Shown piece by piece: positions 1 to 10,663 of a stretch of DNA of 64,000 nucleotides (within the stretch, counting starts at the first letter, position 1; every line of letters starts with the position of its first letter). The DNA is from Agapetus fuscipes. Lineage: Eukaryota > Arthropoda > Insecta > Trichoptera > Glossosomatidae. The translations under genes were made by a program, and so were the position numbers. The notes under the pieces are model-generated. The model was not told the origin of the DNA. It saw nothing but the letters and a program-made list of their open reading frames with translations, and did no database searches. The stretch lies in contig OX637353.1 in NCBI GenBank assembly GCA_951799405.1, positions 2,790,001 to 2,854,000 on the forward strand, written 5' to 3'.

Positions 1-440
1 GCGTGAGTAATGAGCGTATGGCATTCCGGCTGTCCTTACAATACATTTGTTGGCGCCCCCGATGCTCGTATTCACATTTTTCGCTCAGAAACAATTCCTA
101 TAAATTGTATGCGGTGCCGCGTTTGCGGGATTTGGGAGGTTACCGTGGTAACAAATAACAACAATAATATAGTGGGTAGATCTGGGAAATCTCACAAAGA
201 GGAAGCCACTGTATTTTCTGTTGCTAAGTTGTGAGGTTGACCGACCATCCTGTAAAAAATTATGCTTACACTTTTGCAAAATAAGCATATAGAAAGGAGG
301 TGTACATTGTATGTTTATTTGCAATTCAGGTTTCTTTTAAGTGCATATATACCCAGTATGTGTAATTGTTAACCTATATGTGCATACTTGTATACTTGTG
401 CATTAAGAATGAAACATAATCGTAACTTTAAAAAAAAAAA
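1..440. other. Intergenic, nothing recognised
   Basis: AT-rich unique-looking DNA. Short open frames on both strands show no domain or codon signature. I see no supportable feature until the SINE fragment that begins after the A-run at about 431-440. Confidence 0.5.
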
Positions 441-500
441 TTAGGCTGATTTATTTGGTGAGCGCTGTTTTTGTGTGTATCACACCTCAAGAGCCCTCTA
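441..500 (-). repeat. SINE-A, 3' tail fragment
   Basis: Minus strand reads GGGCTCTTGAGGTGTGA, then CACAAAAACAGCGCTCACC, then AAATAAATCAGCC. This is the same 3' tail as in the SINE-A copies at 7518-7820 and 11715-12012. Only about 60 bp of tail remain, so it is either truncated or a tail-only relic. Confidence 0.75.
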
Positions 501-674
501 ACTTTGTAACTTTGTTTTGTACCTGCATAATAAATCTCTGAATACCTACAAATGGAAAAAAAATAGACGGCAAAGACATTAATACATTGTTGGTTGGTAT
601 CCTCTGCTGTAAAATACAGTAATATTGCCATTCGTTGTTTCAGTAACAAACTAATGAACTGATAAAAACATTAA

Positions 675-1093
675 GGCCCGGTATATTGAACTGTAGTAAT
701 ATTTTAGTTAACTATTACTTGAACTTTCATTCAAAATACTCAATCTCGAGTTAACTAAAACCGAACATTACCGAAGTATGAGGCCACGCCCCCAAATCTT
801 GGAAATAATTAAAATGACATTCAAAAGCTTTAAAACAAACAACTATTCATAAAAATCATATGCCTAACCTTCATTAAGCTAAAATACGAGACAAAAAATG
901 TTCAGTTTGCAACAATTTTGATGTATCCTTACATTAAAAAAGAACAGCTGCTGTCAGTGAAGCGCCGCCATCTTGAAAATCGAAAGTTAAAGTTACTAAA
1001 TAGTTACTGCCGAAATTCGGTGAGTGAAATATTATGATGATTTAACTAAAATTGCATTTTAGTTAACTTTACGATACTTCAAAATACCGGGCC
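675..1093. mobile_element. MITE with TAA target duplication (PIF/Harbinger-like)
   Basis: Terminal inverted repeats GGCCCGGTATATTGAA (left) and GGCCCGGTATTTTGAA (right, reverse complement) differ at one of 16 positions. Both ends are flanked by TAA (672-674 and 1094-1096). Length is 419 bp with no transposase frame. A three-base TAA duplication and GG-rich termini are what PIF/Harbinger MITEs show; the superfamily call is inferred from these alone. Confidence 0.7.
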
Positions 1094-1199
1094 TAAGAGA
1101 TATCCAAAAGGATCGTAACCTTCAGAAATCAGGTAAACGTTAATATCAGAGAATTTTTCAATTCTGAGTTTAAGCGTTTTCATTGAGACCGTTATTTGT

Positions 1200-1320
1200 T
1201 ATTTTTATGAAAATGCACTTTGAAAACTATAATCTGTGAAGATGCCTCATTAGGCGAAAATGTTTGAGCAAAACAAAAAGAATAAAGTGAATTAAAACCA
1301 TGTTTTACCATTTTAATTTT
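1200..1320 (+). other. Hammerhead-like motif, family shared with 62015-62075
   Basis: Core at about 1234-1270 reads GAAGAT, then GCCT-cat-TAGGC able to form a hairpin, then GAAAA and a TGTTTGAG segment. The same block occurs on the minus strand at 62031-62062. Layout follows the hammerhead order (CUGANGA, stem II, GAAA), but the first box is imperfect (CUGUGAAGA), so activity is doubtful. Probably a remnant of a Penelope-like or retrozyme-type element. Confidence 0.4.
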
Positions 1321-2304
1321 TAAATATTTATAATAATCTGTGTATTTAAAAACTTTCCTGTAAATATATCGAGTTCCTATTTTTTTCGGGCGTAAAGAGA
1401 ATAAAAAAAAAAAATCACGTATGTTTATATTTTAAAACCAGCAAAATAAGACGGGAAAATTGAAACAATCACAAGATACGTAAAGGTATTTATTAACAGC
1501 AGCCTAAAAGGATTGTAAAGGGTCAGTAGATATCATACTCAGGTGTAAAAGATCACGAGTCTCTGTTAAAAGATAACTTGATCTATTAAATGATGGTAGA
1601 GAATTGTCTGAAATTCAAAAAGAACCCAGCAGGTGTTCGCGATCCCCAATGAAAAGGCAAATTACTACAAAGAAGTTTTTCTTTCAACAAGATTAATCGT
1701 TTAGAATACCCTCATGTATTTTTTAACTTGATTCATTGTTCCATTTAATCCACCACTTAGCCGCTTTTGATTAAACCCTCGTGATTTATACGTCTCTGCG
1801 CTCACACGACACATCCCAAGTAACCATTTAAATTTCAGACTTGTCCCGCTAGACTCATGAGGTCTTCGGACTTTCCCATGCTCACTGTGAAAGCAACGAC
1901 GTTACATTACATACGAGTATTATATACTTAGTGACACATGCAAAGTTCAAGTAATCAGATAAATTAAATCTGTTTGCTTCGAGAATGGGACAAAGAAATT
2001 AAATTTAAATACAAAAATAATACAAATGGGTGCTAGGGAATAGAAAGAACTAGGTATACATGCATGGATGTAAAGTAGTGTGGAATCAAGCTTACAAAGG
2101 CTCTGGTTCCCTTTAGTGAAAATTCGGCAGAGTAATAAGAGTAAGCCAAGTGAACACAGCATTTGACTTTAATTCCCATGCTCCGGTCTCAAATTTGCAT
2201 CCAGTCTACTATTTAGTTTTATTTTCCCATATAAGATTACTGTTAACTTTAACTTTTCATCACCATAATACAACTTTTGATAACCTCAACGCATCGGCCT
2301 GTGG
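1321..2304. other. Intergenic, nothing recognised
   Basis: AT-rich sequence with no frame, repeat or terminal structure that I can defend. The 2150-2332 open frame is low-complexity and has no family resemblance. Confidence 0.4.
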
Positions 2305-2323
2305 AATAATATTTATTTTAAAT

Positions 2324-2472
2324 TTAAATTAAAAACCTTTTTAAAACATAGTTTTATTTTCACTTATTTAAGTTGACAAGGCCTAAGCGCTATCGGACTT
2401 TATCCGTCCATCATCAGAGGCTAAATTAAAATGAATTATCACTCTGTGAATGCACTAACTCTAGAAAATTTA
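2324..2472 (-). mobile_element. Short insertion with hammerhead-like core and 19-bp target duplication
   Basis: The 149-bp segment is bounded by a perfect 19-bp direct repeat (2305-2323 and 2473-2491), as expected for a target-site duplication of a retro-inserted element. On the minus strand it contains CTGATGA (2417-2411), a GGAC/GTCC stem II (2409-2406 with 2398-2395) and GATA where a hammerhead has GAAA (2394-2391). The order is that of a type I hammerhead; the GAAA box is damaged. Penelope-like elements and retrozymes carry such motifs in their terminal repeats. Confidence 0.5.
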
Positions 2473-2595
2473 AATAATATTTATTTTAAATCTAAGAGAA
2501 CCATCCTTACGCCAACCACTTGATTACTTATTTTAAGTATTTTTCCGTTTCGAAAGGAAAATTCGTCTCCCTTGTATAGGAAACCAAATCTAATA

Positions 2596-2890
2596 AGGGG
2601 CTGTCCATATATTACGTCATTCGCATTAAGGGGGGGGGGGGGAGTCTGGTCTACGGATGATGGCAAATGATGTACGAGTACCAAAAGTGACGTCGTTCTT
2701 GTAAATACCAATTTCTACAAAATATACAAAATATTATGTAAGTAATATAACATTATTAATTATTAAGCTCATCCATCATTACAGCAAGAGGGGGAGGGGG
2801 GGTCATTAGATAATGACTATAGGATGATTGTAGGGGGGGGGGGGGTCGAAAATCAGCCAAAATCGATGACGTAATTTATGGACGGCCCCT
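2596..2890. mobile_element. MITE with TA target duplication
   Basis: Termini AGGGGCTGTCCATATATTAC (left) and AGGGGCCGTCCATAAATTAC (reverse complement of right) match at 18 of 20 positions, and both continue GTCAT. Flanks are TA at 2594-2595 and 2891-2892. Length is 295 bp with no coding capacity, and it holds three G-runs of 7 to 13 bases. A TA duplication suggests a Tc1/mariner-type or another TA-targeting transposase; I cannot choose between them from the sequence. Confidence 0.7.
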
Positions 2891-2892
2891 TA

Positions 2893-3944
2893 GTTAATTT
2901 TTTTTAATTCCCTTAAAATTATGTTTTACATGTGTTTTGTTGTTTTATTCTTATTGTTTTTTATAATTGTTTAAAATCAAGTGTGACACAGTTAGTTCTA
3001 ACGGAATTGGTAGTGAAATAATTGGTATTTCCAGCGTTGGTACTTCAGAGTTTGAAAGATGGATGTGGGTCAAGCGTGGCCAGTCAACAAAAGTCCTGGC
3101 TCATATATCATGTAGAAAATGCAGAACAATAATTCTGCATTTTAATGTTAGGGATGCTCCAATTTTCGTAAATGGTTTTATTTTGTGTTAAAAATTAAAA
3201 TGTACACAGCGATGTAGATACTTCACAAGTTTATTGAATATATTTTTCTCTCCAGGTAAAATTCTTCATTCTGAAAATTCAAGAAACGAGCCCAACAAGT
3301 ATACACAAGCTTACAAAAAAAAAACACCTACCTATCTTACGATATGTGTACTTAAAAAGAGGTGTAATTTGTTATATTTTTTATTAGTTAATTTAGTTTT
3401 ATTTATTGTTTTAATAAAGTCATTCAAAATATATGAAATTAAGTATTTCTTGTTTTTGTATTTAACGTGTGCACATATTTCAATGTAAGAAAAAAACAGC
3501 AGTTTTTAATTTTATTGAAATATTTACAAAAACGTAGAGAAAAAAGTTTTTTTGCCAAAAAAAATGGTTTTTCACAACAAAAATCAAATAACACTGTGCT
3601 GAAAAAGCAGGAAAAAAATCAGCACAAAATATATGTGTGTCACTTTTGAAAATTCCGTTAGCAGCTCCAACATTTGGAATTGCTTTTTAATGGGTTTAAG
3701 AGAACACTGCAATTTCGCAGTGGAAAAAAATATTTTTGCGGAGTTATAAATTCGTTTTGAACTAGAGCGGGCAAGGGATGAAAAATTGTGACAATGTTTT
3801 TCTACCGGCGATTCTCAACAGTCCCGCTGTAATTTTTATTTTTCTAAAGATTTTTTTTCCAAATCCATGAAATTTAACCAGTCAGAAGTTGCCGGTAAAG
3901 AGATGACTATTGTAAACGTGACAAGGTAAAAGTGATTGTCCATT
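2893..3944. other. Probable 5' intron or flank of Dop1R2
   Basis: AT-rich DNA upstream of the receptor exon with several long T- and A-runs. No exon, promoter or repeat is clear. It ends in the polypyrimidine tract of the next entry. Confidence 0.4.
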
Positions 3945-3968
3945 AATTTAATTTGTTTTTTTTTTCAG
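3945..3968 (+). other. Splice acceptor of the Dop1R2 exon
   Basis: A T-rich tract runs directly into CAG at 3966-3968, giving an acceptor with the exon starting at 3969. That leaves 173 bases of 5' UTR in the exon before the ATG at 4142. Strong by inspection, but it predicts at least one upstream non-coding exon that I cannot locate. Confidence 0.65.
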
Positions 3969-4141
3969 ATGACGTCGGTACAGCTTATTCGAAGATGATG
4001 AGAAAAACCTACAAATATTCAAACGGACAAAAATTTGATCAAAATAAATAAGCAATATCAAAATGTTACGTTACACAAGATGACAATTTTTAAAAATGTG
4101 ATTCAACATCATTTCAAAAGATTGGTTACAAAAAAAGAAAA

Positions 4142-5490
4142 ATGAATACCACAGAACAAATTTTCTTCTTGACTCAAGATCAATTAGACAATCCAATAGA
4201 AAGTGACCTGTATTACTCGCTCGATGAAGTCTCTGAAAACGATGGAAGAATTGCTCAGGAGCTTGCGTCAGTAACACTGGACTACGCATTCAACCTTCTG
4301 GAAACAGTTGTCACAAGTTTCGACAATCTTAGCAACTTGAACACCACCTTTCGTTTCAACACTTCAGTATCTGTAGAAGATCAATGGGAGAGATATATAG
4401 AACTGGTACAAAAGAGAGCTGCTTTGGTGGCATTTTTATTACTGTTTTCGTTGACAACTGTTTTTGGAAACATGCTAGTGATCATGGCGGTTATTCGAGA
4501 GAGGTATCTTCACACTGCCACGAATTACTTTGTCACCTCACTTGCGGTTGCAGATTGCCTGGTCGGATTGGTGGTCATGCCATTTTCAGCCATGTACGAG
4601 GTGCTAGAACACATGTGGTTTTTTGGGATGGGTTGGTGTGACGTCTGGAGATCTTTAGATGTGCTATTTAGCACAGCTTCAATCCTCAACCTTTGTGTAA
4701 TTTCTCTGGACAGATACTGGGCTATCACTGATCCAATTACATATCCAATGCGCATGAGCGGGAGAAGAGCAGCTTTTTTGATAGCTGCTGTTTGGGTGTG
4801 CTCTTCGACAATATCTTTCCCAGCAATCGCATGGTGGAGAGCTGTTAGAACAGAAGAAGTACCAGCGTTACAATGCCCATTCACAGAGCACTTAGGTTAC
4901 TTAATATTTTCATCGACCATATCATTTTATCTTCCACTATTTGTCATGGTCTTTACATATTACAAAATCTACAGAGCAGCAATGATTCAAACTAAGTCTT
5001 TAAAAATGGGCACAAAGCAAGTGATGAGACCGTCCGGGGAATTGGAGTTGACTTTGAGAATACACAGAGGTGGCACAACTAGAGAACGTCCAGGTACAAT
5101 CTACCACTCTAACACAGCAAACTCTACTCCCGAAGAGCATTCCGATTTGCATGAACCTCTGACAGCTCTTCAAAACAATGGGCTATCAAGGACTGCTTCA
5201 AATAGACTCATGAACACCACGCACACTAAACATTTACCGAAGAATTTTTCGCTGAGCAGGAAATTGGCGAAATTTGCCAAGGAGAAGAAAGCGGCAAAGA
5301 CATTAGGCATAGTGATGGGTGTGTTTATCGTGTGTTGGTTGCCTTTTTTTGTGGTGAATCTTTTGTCTGGGTTCTGCATGAAGTGCATCGCTCACGAGGA
5401 GTACGTCAACGTGATAGTGACTTGGCTGGGCTGGATCAACTCTTCTATGAATCCTGTTATATATGCTTGCTGGAGCAGAGACTTCAGAAG
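4142..5490 (+). CDS. Dop1R2: Dopamine receptor, insect Dop1R2/DAMB type (main exon)
   Basis: Class A amine GPCR; the family couples dopamine to cAMP and calcium signalling in insect neurons. Residues 1-90 form a glycosylation-rich N-terminus with NTT and NTS sequons. TM1 carries N110, TM2 D138, TM3 the amine-binding D173 followed by DRY (190-192), and C166 can pair with C245. TM5 has the catechol serines S257, S258 and S261; TM6 has CWLP (398-401) and FF; TM7 has NPVIY (437-441). The third cytoplasmic loop is long (about 280-385). The PITYPMRMSGRRAA and GELELTLRIHRG segments are what identify Dop1R2 rather than Dop1R1. The ATG at 4142 is the first in frame and sits in an A-rich context. The frame ends at residue RDFRR, where a donor (GT at 5491) interrupts codon 450 after its second base; reading on into the intron gives an immediate TGA. 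The C-terminal tail exon was not found in this window. Confidence 0.88.
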
Positions 5491-5496
5491 GTGAGT
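5491..5496 (+). other. Splice donor after TM7 of Dop1R2
   Basis: AAG|GTGAGT is a consensus donor, leaving a phase-2 intron. It lies just after NPVIY and RDFRR, at the start of the cytoplasmic tail, so only the tail should be missing from this exon. Confidence 0.8.
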
Positions 5497-6530
5497 CATT
5501 TTTAGCTATTTTAGTAACTTATACTTCACATAAAGCTCACGCGTCATCTGACCAATCACTTCTTATCTGTAAACTAGACCTGTTTACCGCAGAAGTTTCC
5601 CGTCAAAGTCATGGGTAAAATGTCGATCGCAAAATCTTAGCTAAACTGCGGCAACTCAGCCCAAAAAACATATATACTGTATGAAATTAACCACCATCAT
5701 TAACCTTTATGACATGAAAATTTACAAAATGCCTGAGAAATTAAGCTTTCTTCCTGTGGTGGATCATTTCTTTGTATTTTTTTTTGTTTTAAATAGAAGC
5801 AAACAAATTAATTTATTCTAAGATAAAAAGTTGACGCCTTCAATTTTGTTTGCAAGAGAGTTGCCAACATTTTGAAATTTAGATACCGCGGTATCACAGG
5901 GAAGTTTGTGTCAACTTTGTTTTAATTAATGAAGGGTTTGACGGAAAATGATAATTAATGAAGTGTGACGTCTTTGAAAAAAACCAACACTACAATATTT
6001 TTAAATATGTTGACGATTCACAATATTTCGAGATAAGAAAGAACATTATTCAAATTTGTAGCGTTCTTAGATTGAAATATAAAATATTTTCATAAACATC
6101 ATAAGGTAAAACCATGAGATTATAATATGTATGTTTGTACTTACCAAATCATTTTTATCACGAGGAAGGCGGTAAAACACAGTTTCCATGAAATACGGTT
6201 TTCGTTCATTTGGAACGCAATTTAGTAAATAAACTATTTTTTCATCTAGATGAATTTTAGAGCTGTACAAAATAACTCAAAGCTCATTTAGTTAAAGAAT
6301 AACTCCGAATAGCATCGAAGAAAAATAATGTTGTCTGTTTTTAACAAGAGTAAACTATAACGACTGAATCTTTTTAAAATTGCTAGCTTAGTATTGAAAA
6401 CAACAAACGCCATTTATGAAATTTTACAAAATAAATGGTTTTCTGCTTCTCTTTCATGATCTATTTCAATTTGTAATTACAAAACTTTTTAATGACTTTT
6501 ATTTTTTATATGTATATATAAAAAATAAAA
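5497..6530. other. Dop1R2 intron, nothing recognised
   Basis: AT-rich with no repeat family recognised until the LINE-X tail at 6531. No candidate tail exon: no frame here has the cysteine-rich start expected after RDFRR. Confidence 0.4.
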
Positions 6531-6830
6531 GGTCGGCAAGAGTTGCAGGGCTTATGTTCATTTGAGATTGGGGTTTTTATATTGTAGGTCCACATGCAGC
6601 ATGTGTAAGCGCGAAATTATGCATGTCTGCTTGTGGGAATGCATTTAATATGAATCTCAAATGATACATATATTTGCAGCTTAGATTTATATTTAGATTT
6701 AGATTGCTTCTTCATACATATGTGTAAGCATGAACTTACACATGTAAATCGGAAATTTCATATGAATGTTAAAAGTTTACATATCTTTGTTACTTTGACA
6801 ATAAATTTATTATTATATAGATTATGGAGT
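6531..6830 (+). repeat. LINE-X 3' UTR, two partial copies end to end
   Basis: 6531-6706 starts at GGTCGGCAAGAGTTGCAGGG and runs to the terminal TTAGATTTATATTTAGATTT repeat. 6707-6830 repeats the terminal part (ATGTGTAAGC...TTACACATGT...CATATCTTTG) in more diverged form. Both end in short T/A/G repeats, as LINE 3' ends do. Confidence 0.7.
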
Positions 6831-6857
6831 CCATACAAATAATAGTATTATCTTTTA

Positions 6858-7054
6858 TTTAATTTATAATTATTGAATGAATTCAAACAAAACACTGTTT
6901 ATTTTCACAATAAAATTTATTTAAAAAGATTATTTATAAAAATTTAAAAATCTTTAAAACAAATTACAAACGTTTTCGACCAAGTAGGTCATCATCAGGT
7001 ATGAACATATAAACAGTGTTTTGTTTGAATTCATTCAAAAAATTATAAATTAAA
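6858..7054 (-). mobile_element. Palindromic element with an intact-looking hammerhead core
   Basis: Arms 6858-6902 and 7009-7054 are inverted repeats of 45-46 bases that differ by about one indel. Between them the minus strand reads CTGATGA (6998-6992), a GACC/GGTC stem II (6990-6987 with 6981-6978), GAAA (6977-6974), a self-complementary AAACGTTT and then GTA, an allowed NUH cleavage triplet. All core boxes of a type I hammerhead are present. The short self-complementary stem III is the form described for Penelope-like elements and retrozymes. No reverse transcriptase is nearby. Confidence 0.6.
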
Positions 7055-7339
7055 CAATATGAATTTTCACAGTGTTAATACACAAACAATACAAAATATA
7101 ATAATATTATCTGTTAATGTACAAACCATCGCTAAATGTAAGGAAATTAACTTAAAATAAATAAACTTACTTATTTATTAACATTGCAAAAGGCTCATAG
7201 CACTTTTTGTTTTCTATGACAAATTCAAATCTTTTTAGTTCCTATTAAAGGGAGCTATACAAATCATTTTTTTAAACTTAATTCACTCAAAAATGAAAAA
7301 TTCATAATATGTGGCTAAAAACTTATACTGAAATATTTT

Positions 7340-7480
7340 TTTTAATTTTGGCCAATGTCACCTGTGATTAAAGGAAACGTGGCAAGGGTTGCAGTGTTGA
7401 TTCCAATCTGTAGTTTACTTTGTCTTTTGTGTAGCATCTGTACATAAAAGCTAGACGCGCCTGCTTATACGTATGTACCT
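7340..7480 (+). repeat. LINE-X 3' UTR, strongly diverged
   Basis: GGCCAATGTCACCTGT, GGCAAGGGTTGCAG and GTAGCATCTGTACAT follow in the same order as the LINE-X tail (GCCAATGTCACCCCTG, GGCAAGAGTTGCAGG, GCAGCATG). Old copy, low similarity. Confidence 0.4.
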
Positions 7481-7517
7481 ACGTATGTGCCTGAAAGTGA
7501 ACCTCAACATATTGTTT

Positions 7518-7820
7518 GACCGGTCCGTAGTCCAGGTGGTAACACTTCGGACTCGTAACTGGAAGATCGTGGTTTCGAATCCCGGCGGAGCACAAAAAAT
7601 ATACCATTTATATTTTCAAATTTGCTCTTTGCTGGGTTGAAAAATTCATAAACCTTTACCAAAGACCAGTCATCAAAAAGGTCCATCCAGCCTTACAACA
7701 ACTGGGTCTTGCTTGAGAATTTGCGCTTTCTACAGCGACGACCAAGCTCGCAGAGGGCTCTTGAGGTGTGATACACACAAAAACAGCGCTCACCAAATAA
7801 ATCAGCCTAATTTAATTTTT
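7518..7820 (+). repeat. SINE-A, full-length copy with LINE-type tail
   Basis: tRNA-derived head with an A-box-like TAGTCCAGGTG and a B-box GGTTTCGAATCC. The anticodon-loop position reads CTCGTAA, compatible with a Thr(CGT)-type ancestor (uncertain). The body includes TTCGCTGGGTTGAAAAATTC-like sequence and CAACTGGGTCTTGCTTGAG. The 3' tail (7755-7791) matches the 3' end of the LINE at 20920-20956 at 32 of 37 positions and ends in AAATAAATCAGCC. Confidence 0.85.
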
Positions 7821-9814
7821 AATTAACTTTAATTGTATGATTTTACACGGATTCTATTTAATCAATAACTGCGGTGATTAATTTTGAAACATTTATTTCA
7901 CATTCGGTTCGGATACAGTCACTCTACACTTGCACAGTAAAGTGGTAGAATGATTTCTGAAGCAACAGAGATCGGTCCTTATTTTAAAGTTAGTATTGCG
8001 ATAATTCTTGAAACCTAGATAATCTTTAGTTGCTAGATTTTGCCAGAACATTCGAACTCGAACAAATACAAATCCTTATGAATGCGTAACATCTATTCAT
8101 TTCTAGAGAGACCTATACATACACCAACACAGACACAGACAATCCACAACACACAACCATGTACATATTTGTTACAACATACAACCCAGATTAAGTATAA
8201 TTATATAATTGCTAAAACTTCTACGTTCAATGAAATCCTGGCTTTATTAAAAAATGCCGTTTAACAGTCTTTGATACTGGACTACACAAATATTTTAATT
8301 AAGTAGGAATTTTTAAGGCGGATTGTTTACTGAAGTTGCGGTTTGTCGATTGGATTTCCAACTAATTTCATTAAATAAAACTCAGATGCTTAAAGAAAGC
8401 TTAGAAAGACCGGGGAGACTCCATTGCTAACTTTCTGCTTCGGTATTTTTCGTTTTAGCCGTTTTAGGAAACTAGACAAAGGAAATGTGACAGGCAAGGA
8501 AGATTGTTAGAACTTATGGGATACCTACAGTGAAAAAATGATAAGCAGGAGTTAAAAGAAATAACTGGTTTTACTCGTAATTTAATTAAAAAATTGATGC
8601 ATACAGCGAAAGATGTCATTTTAATTACTAATAATAATTCTCAGGACATTTTTTTTATGGAATCGCAACAATTTTCTCATATAATTTCTTTTTAAAAAGG
8701 TCAACACCTTTAACACAAGTTTATGGTTTGCTTTTTTTAATAGGTACGCACCCATATACCTACTTTCAAATTTAAAAATGGCAAGTCATATTTACAGAAA
8801 AAGGAAACTTCTGTGTGCTCACGTGTAAACTATTTTTAAAAATTGTCAGCAATTTTCTCTTTTGGGTGTTTATTGACTGATTTTGGTATTTGTGGCTAAC
8901 CCTCATGCTTTAAAAACTTGATTCACTTTTATTAATGCCACTTCGTTTCAGGGAAAAGAGTGTTTTTTTTTGTAAGTACCTACACATGCAGTACGTGTTA
9001 GTATGATCTTGTAATATATTCTGTTAACATGCATTAAATATAAGCCTTAAATGACCATATATCTTTTCAATTTAGATTATAGGGCTAGCTGAACTTGACT
9101 AACCAAACTTGACTTGCAAAAAACATAGTTTTAGCTTAAAACGACTTATTTTAATTGAATTTGTGTACGTAGGTACCTACGGCCAGACAGTGTTCTAATA
9201 CAGAGCCTTAGATGACTTATTAAGATTATTTATACATAATCTTGAAAGTAAAAGTATTGTGCGAGAAGGCTCCAGACACCTGCACACTGTAAGGCTTATT
9301 TCAGTGGCTGTAATATTATTAGTTTTGTGTTACTGACACCAACTAAATAATAATTCAGCGGGTTCCTTCTAAAAATACTGGTAGGATAATCCTATCTCCA
9401 CTATTTTTATATGAGTGCACAGAATTGGCTAAACCTTTTTTCATATTCCGTTTCAAAAACATGAACCATACAGCCAACTAAATTTCTCAAAGGAAAATAA
9501 AATTATTTTCATACAAATCAACTGCCACGGGTCAACCTCTTCCTTTCAAGTATGGAGTGTGGTCGGCCCTCACAAGTTCCATATTTATTTTTGCGTCCAC
9601 AAAGCACAAAAGAACCAACTGTATTTTGAGATTTTACAAAATCACCTATACTTGAAAAGAAAATAAATTGGCTTCTTCTATAATACAATACAAAGAGACT
9701 TATAAGGGTGAAACATATTTTTCTATAATATATATAATATTCTGAATTGAAAATAAATGTTACATTTAAGATTTATATTACATGCTCTCTCAAATTGGCA
9801 TTAGTTTTTTTTTT
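7821..9814. other. Intergenic or intronic; one old LINE-X tail at about 8971-9083
   Basis: Mostly unrecognised AT-rich DNA. At 8971-9083 the order GTAAGTACCTACACATGCAG, GCATTAAATATAAGCC, TTAGATTATAGG resembles the end of the LINE-X 3' UTR on the plus strand. Nothing else is supportable. Confidence 0.4.
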
Positions 9815-10130
9815 GACAGGTCCGTAGCTCAGTGGTAACACTGCGGACTCTGAATGGGAAGGTTGTGGGTTTGAATCCCGGCGAAACACAAAAAATTACC
9901 ATTTATATTTTAAAATTTGCACATCGCTGGGTTGAAAAATTCATAAACCTTTACCAATGACCGGTCACCAAAGGTCCATCCAGCCTTACAGCAACTAGGT
10001 CTTGCTTGAGTATTGGCGCTTTGTAGCGACGACCAAGCTCATACATCTCTGCGGCACTACAACAAGTGTCATAGACTCCTAGAGTCTCTAGAATCTAGGG
10101 AGTCTCCCGCACAGGATTTCTTAAAAAAAA
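9815..10130 (+). repeat. SINE-A, copy with the alternative poly-A tail
   Basis: Head GACAGGTCCGTAGCTCAGTG with B-box GGTTTGAATCCCGG and the same body as the copy at 7518. After ACCAAGCTC it diverges from the LINE-type tail into TGCGGCACTACAACAAGTG...CTCCCGCACAGGATTTCTT and an A-run. The copies at 46526 and 30717 share this second tail. Confidence 0.8.
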
Positions 10131-10246
10131 TAAAACCCCTGCAACTCTTGCCAACCTTCCCTGATACAGGGGGGACATTGACAAAGTGAACCAATTTTCA
10201 AAGTATGGGGCTTAGCCTCATACCAACCAATTAGTCAAGGAACTTT
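10131..10246 (-). repeat. LINE-X 3' UTR fragment
   Basis: Minus strand starts at CCTTGACTAATTGGTTGG and runs through GGTTCACTTTGTCAATGTC to GGCAAGAGTTGCAGG, where it abuts the poly-A of the SINE-A copy. The 5' edge is near the CCTTGACT position used by several other copies. Confidence 0.7.
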
Positions 10247-10540
10247 CTAGCTTGAGTACACATTTGTTCAATATTTGTGCACCTTAAATTTTTGAAAAAA
10301 TAAGAAATGAGTAGAACTCACGCATGCACGCCTAAAGCTATTTCTTACTGTACTTCATAAAATCGTAACTCACAATAAAATAAAATAAAATTTCATCGAA
10401 ATAAAATGCGAGGTAACTTAGGGCTCAAATCTGTTTCCAAAGTTTGCGCACATAAGTGGTGTAGGTTTTATTTCGTTATTTGATACTTCTCTATTGACGT
10501 GTATTCTTTGCCAATATTGTTGTTTGCCGAGCACTGTTTA
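10247..10540. other. Intergenic, nothing recognised
   Basis: AT-rich with a short ATAAA repeat near 10373. No gene or repeat boundary that I can support. Confidence 0.35.
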
Positions 10541-10578
10541 TACGAGTATCCAATACCACGTGGTATCAGATACTCGTA
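10541..10578. repeat. 38-bp palindrome centred on CACGTG
   Basis: TACGAGTATC and GATACTCGTA form perfect outer arms. The centre ATACCACGTGGTAT is a perfect 14-bp palindrome containing the E-box CACGTG. CA dinucleotides are the only unpaired steps. A related GGTATCTGATACC segment lies at about 11006. Confidence 0.7.
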
Positions 10579-10663
10579 CACCAGTGACTGACAAACTGTT
10601 CTCTCCAGCCACTGGTGAAGAGAATTCGCGCAAAATTCGAATTGGATTATTGCGTTAGAGGCC

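Noticed and set aside
2998..3662. 10-bp inverted repeat CTAACGGAAT / ATTCCGTTAG, 650 bp apart
   Set aside because: Too short, no target duplication and no continuing similarity; likely chance in AT-rich DNA.
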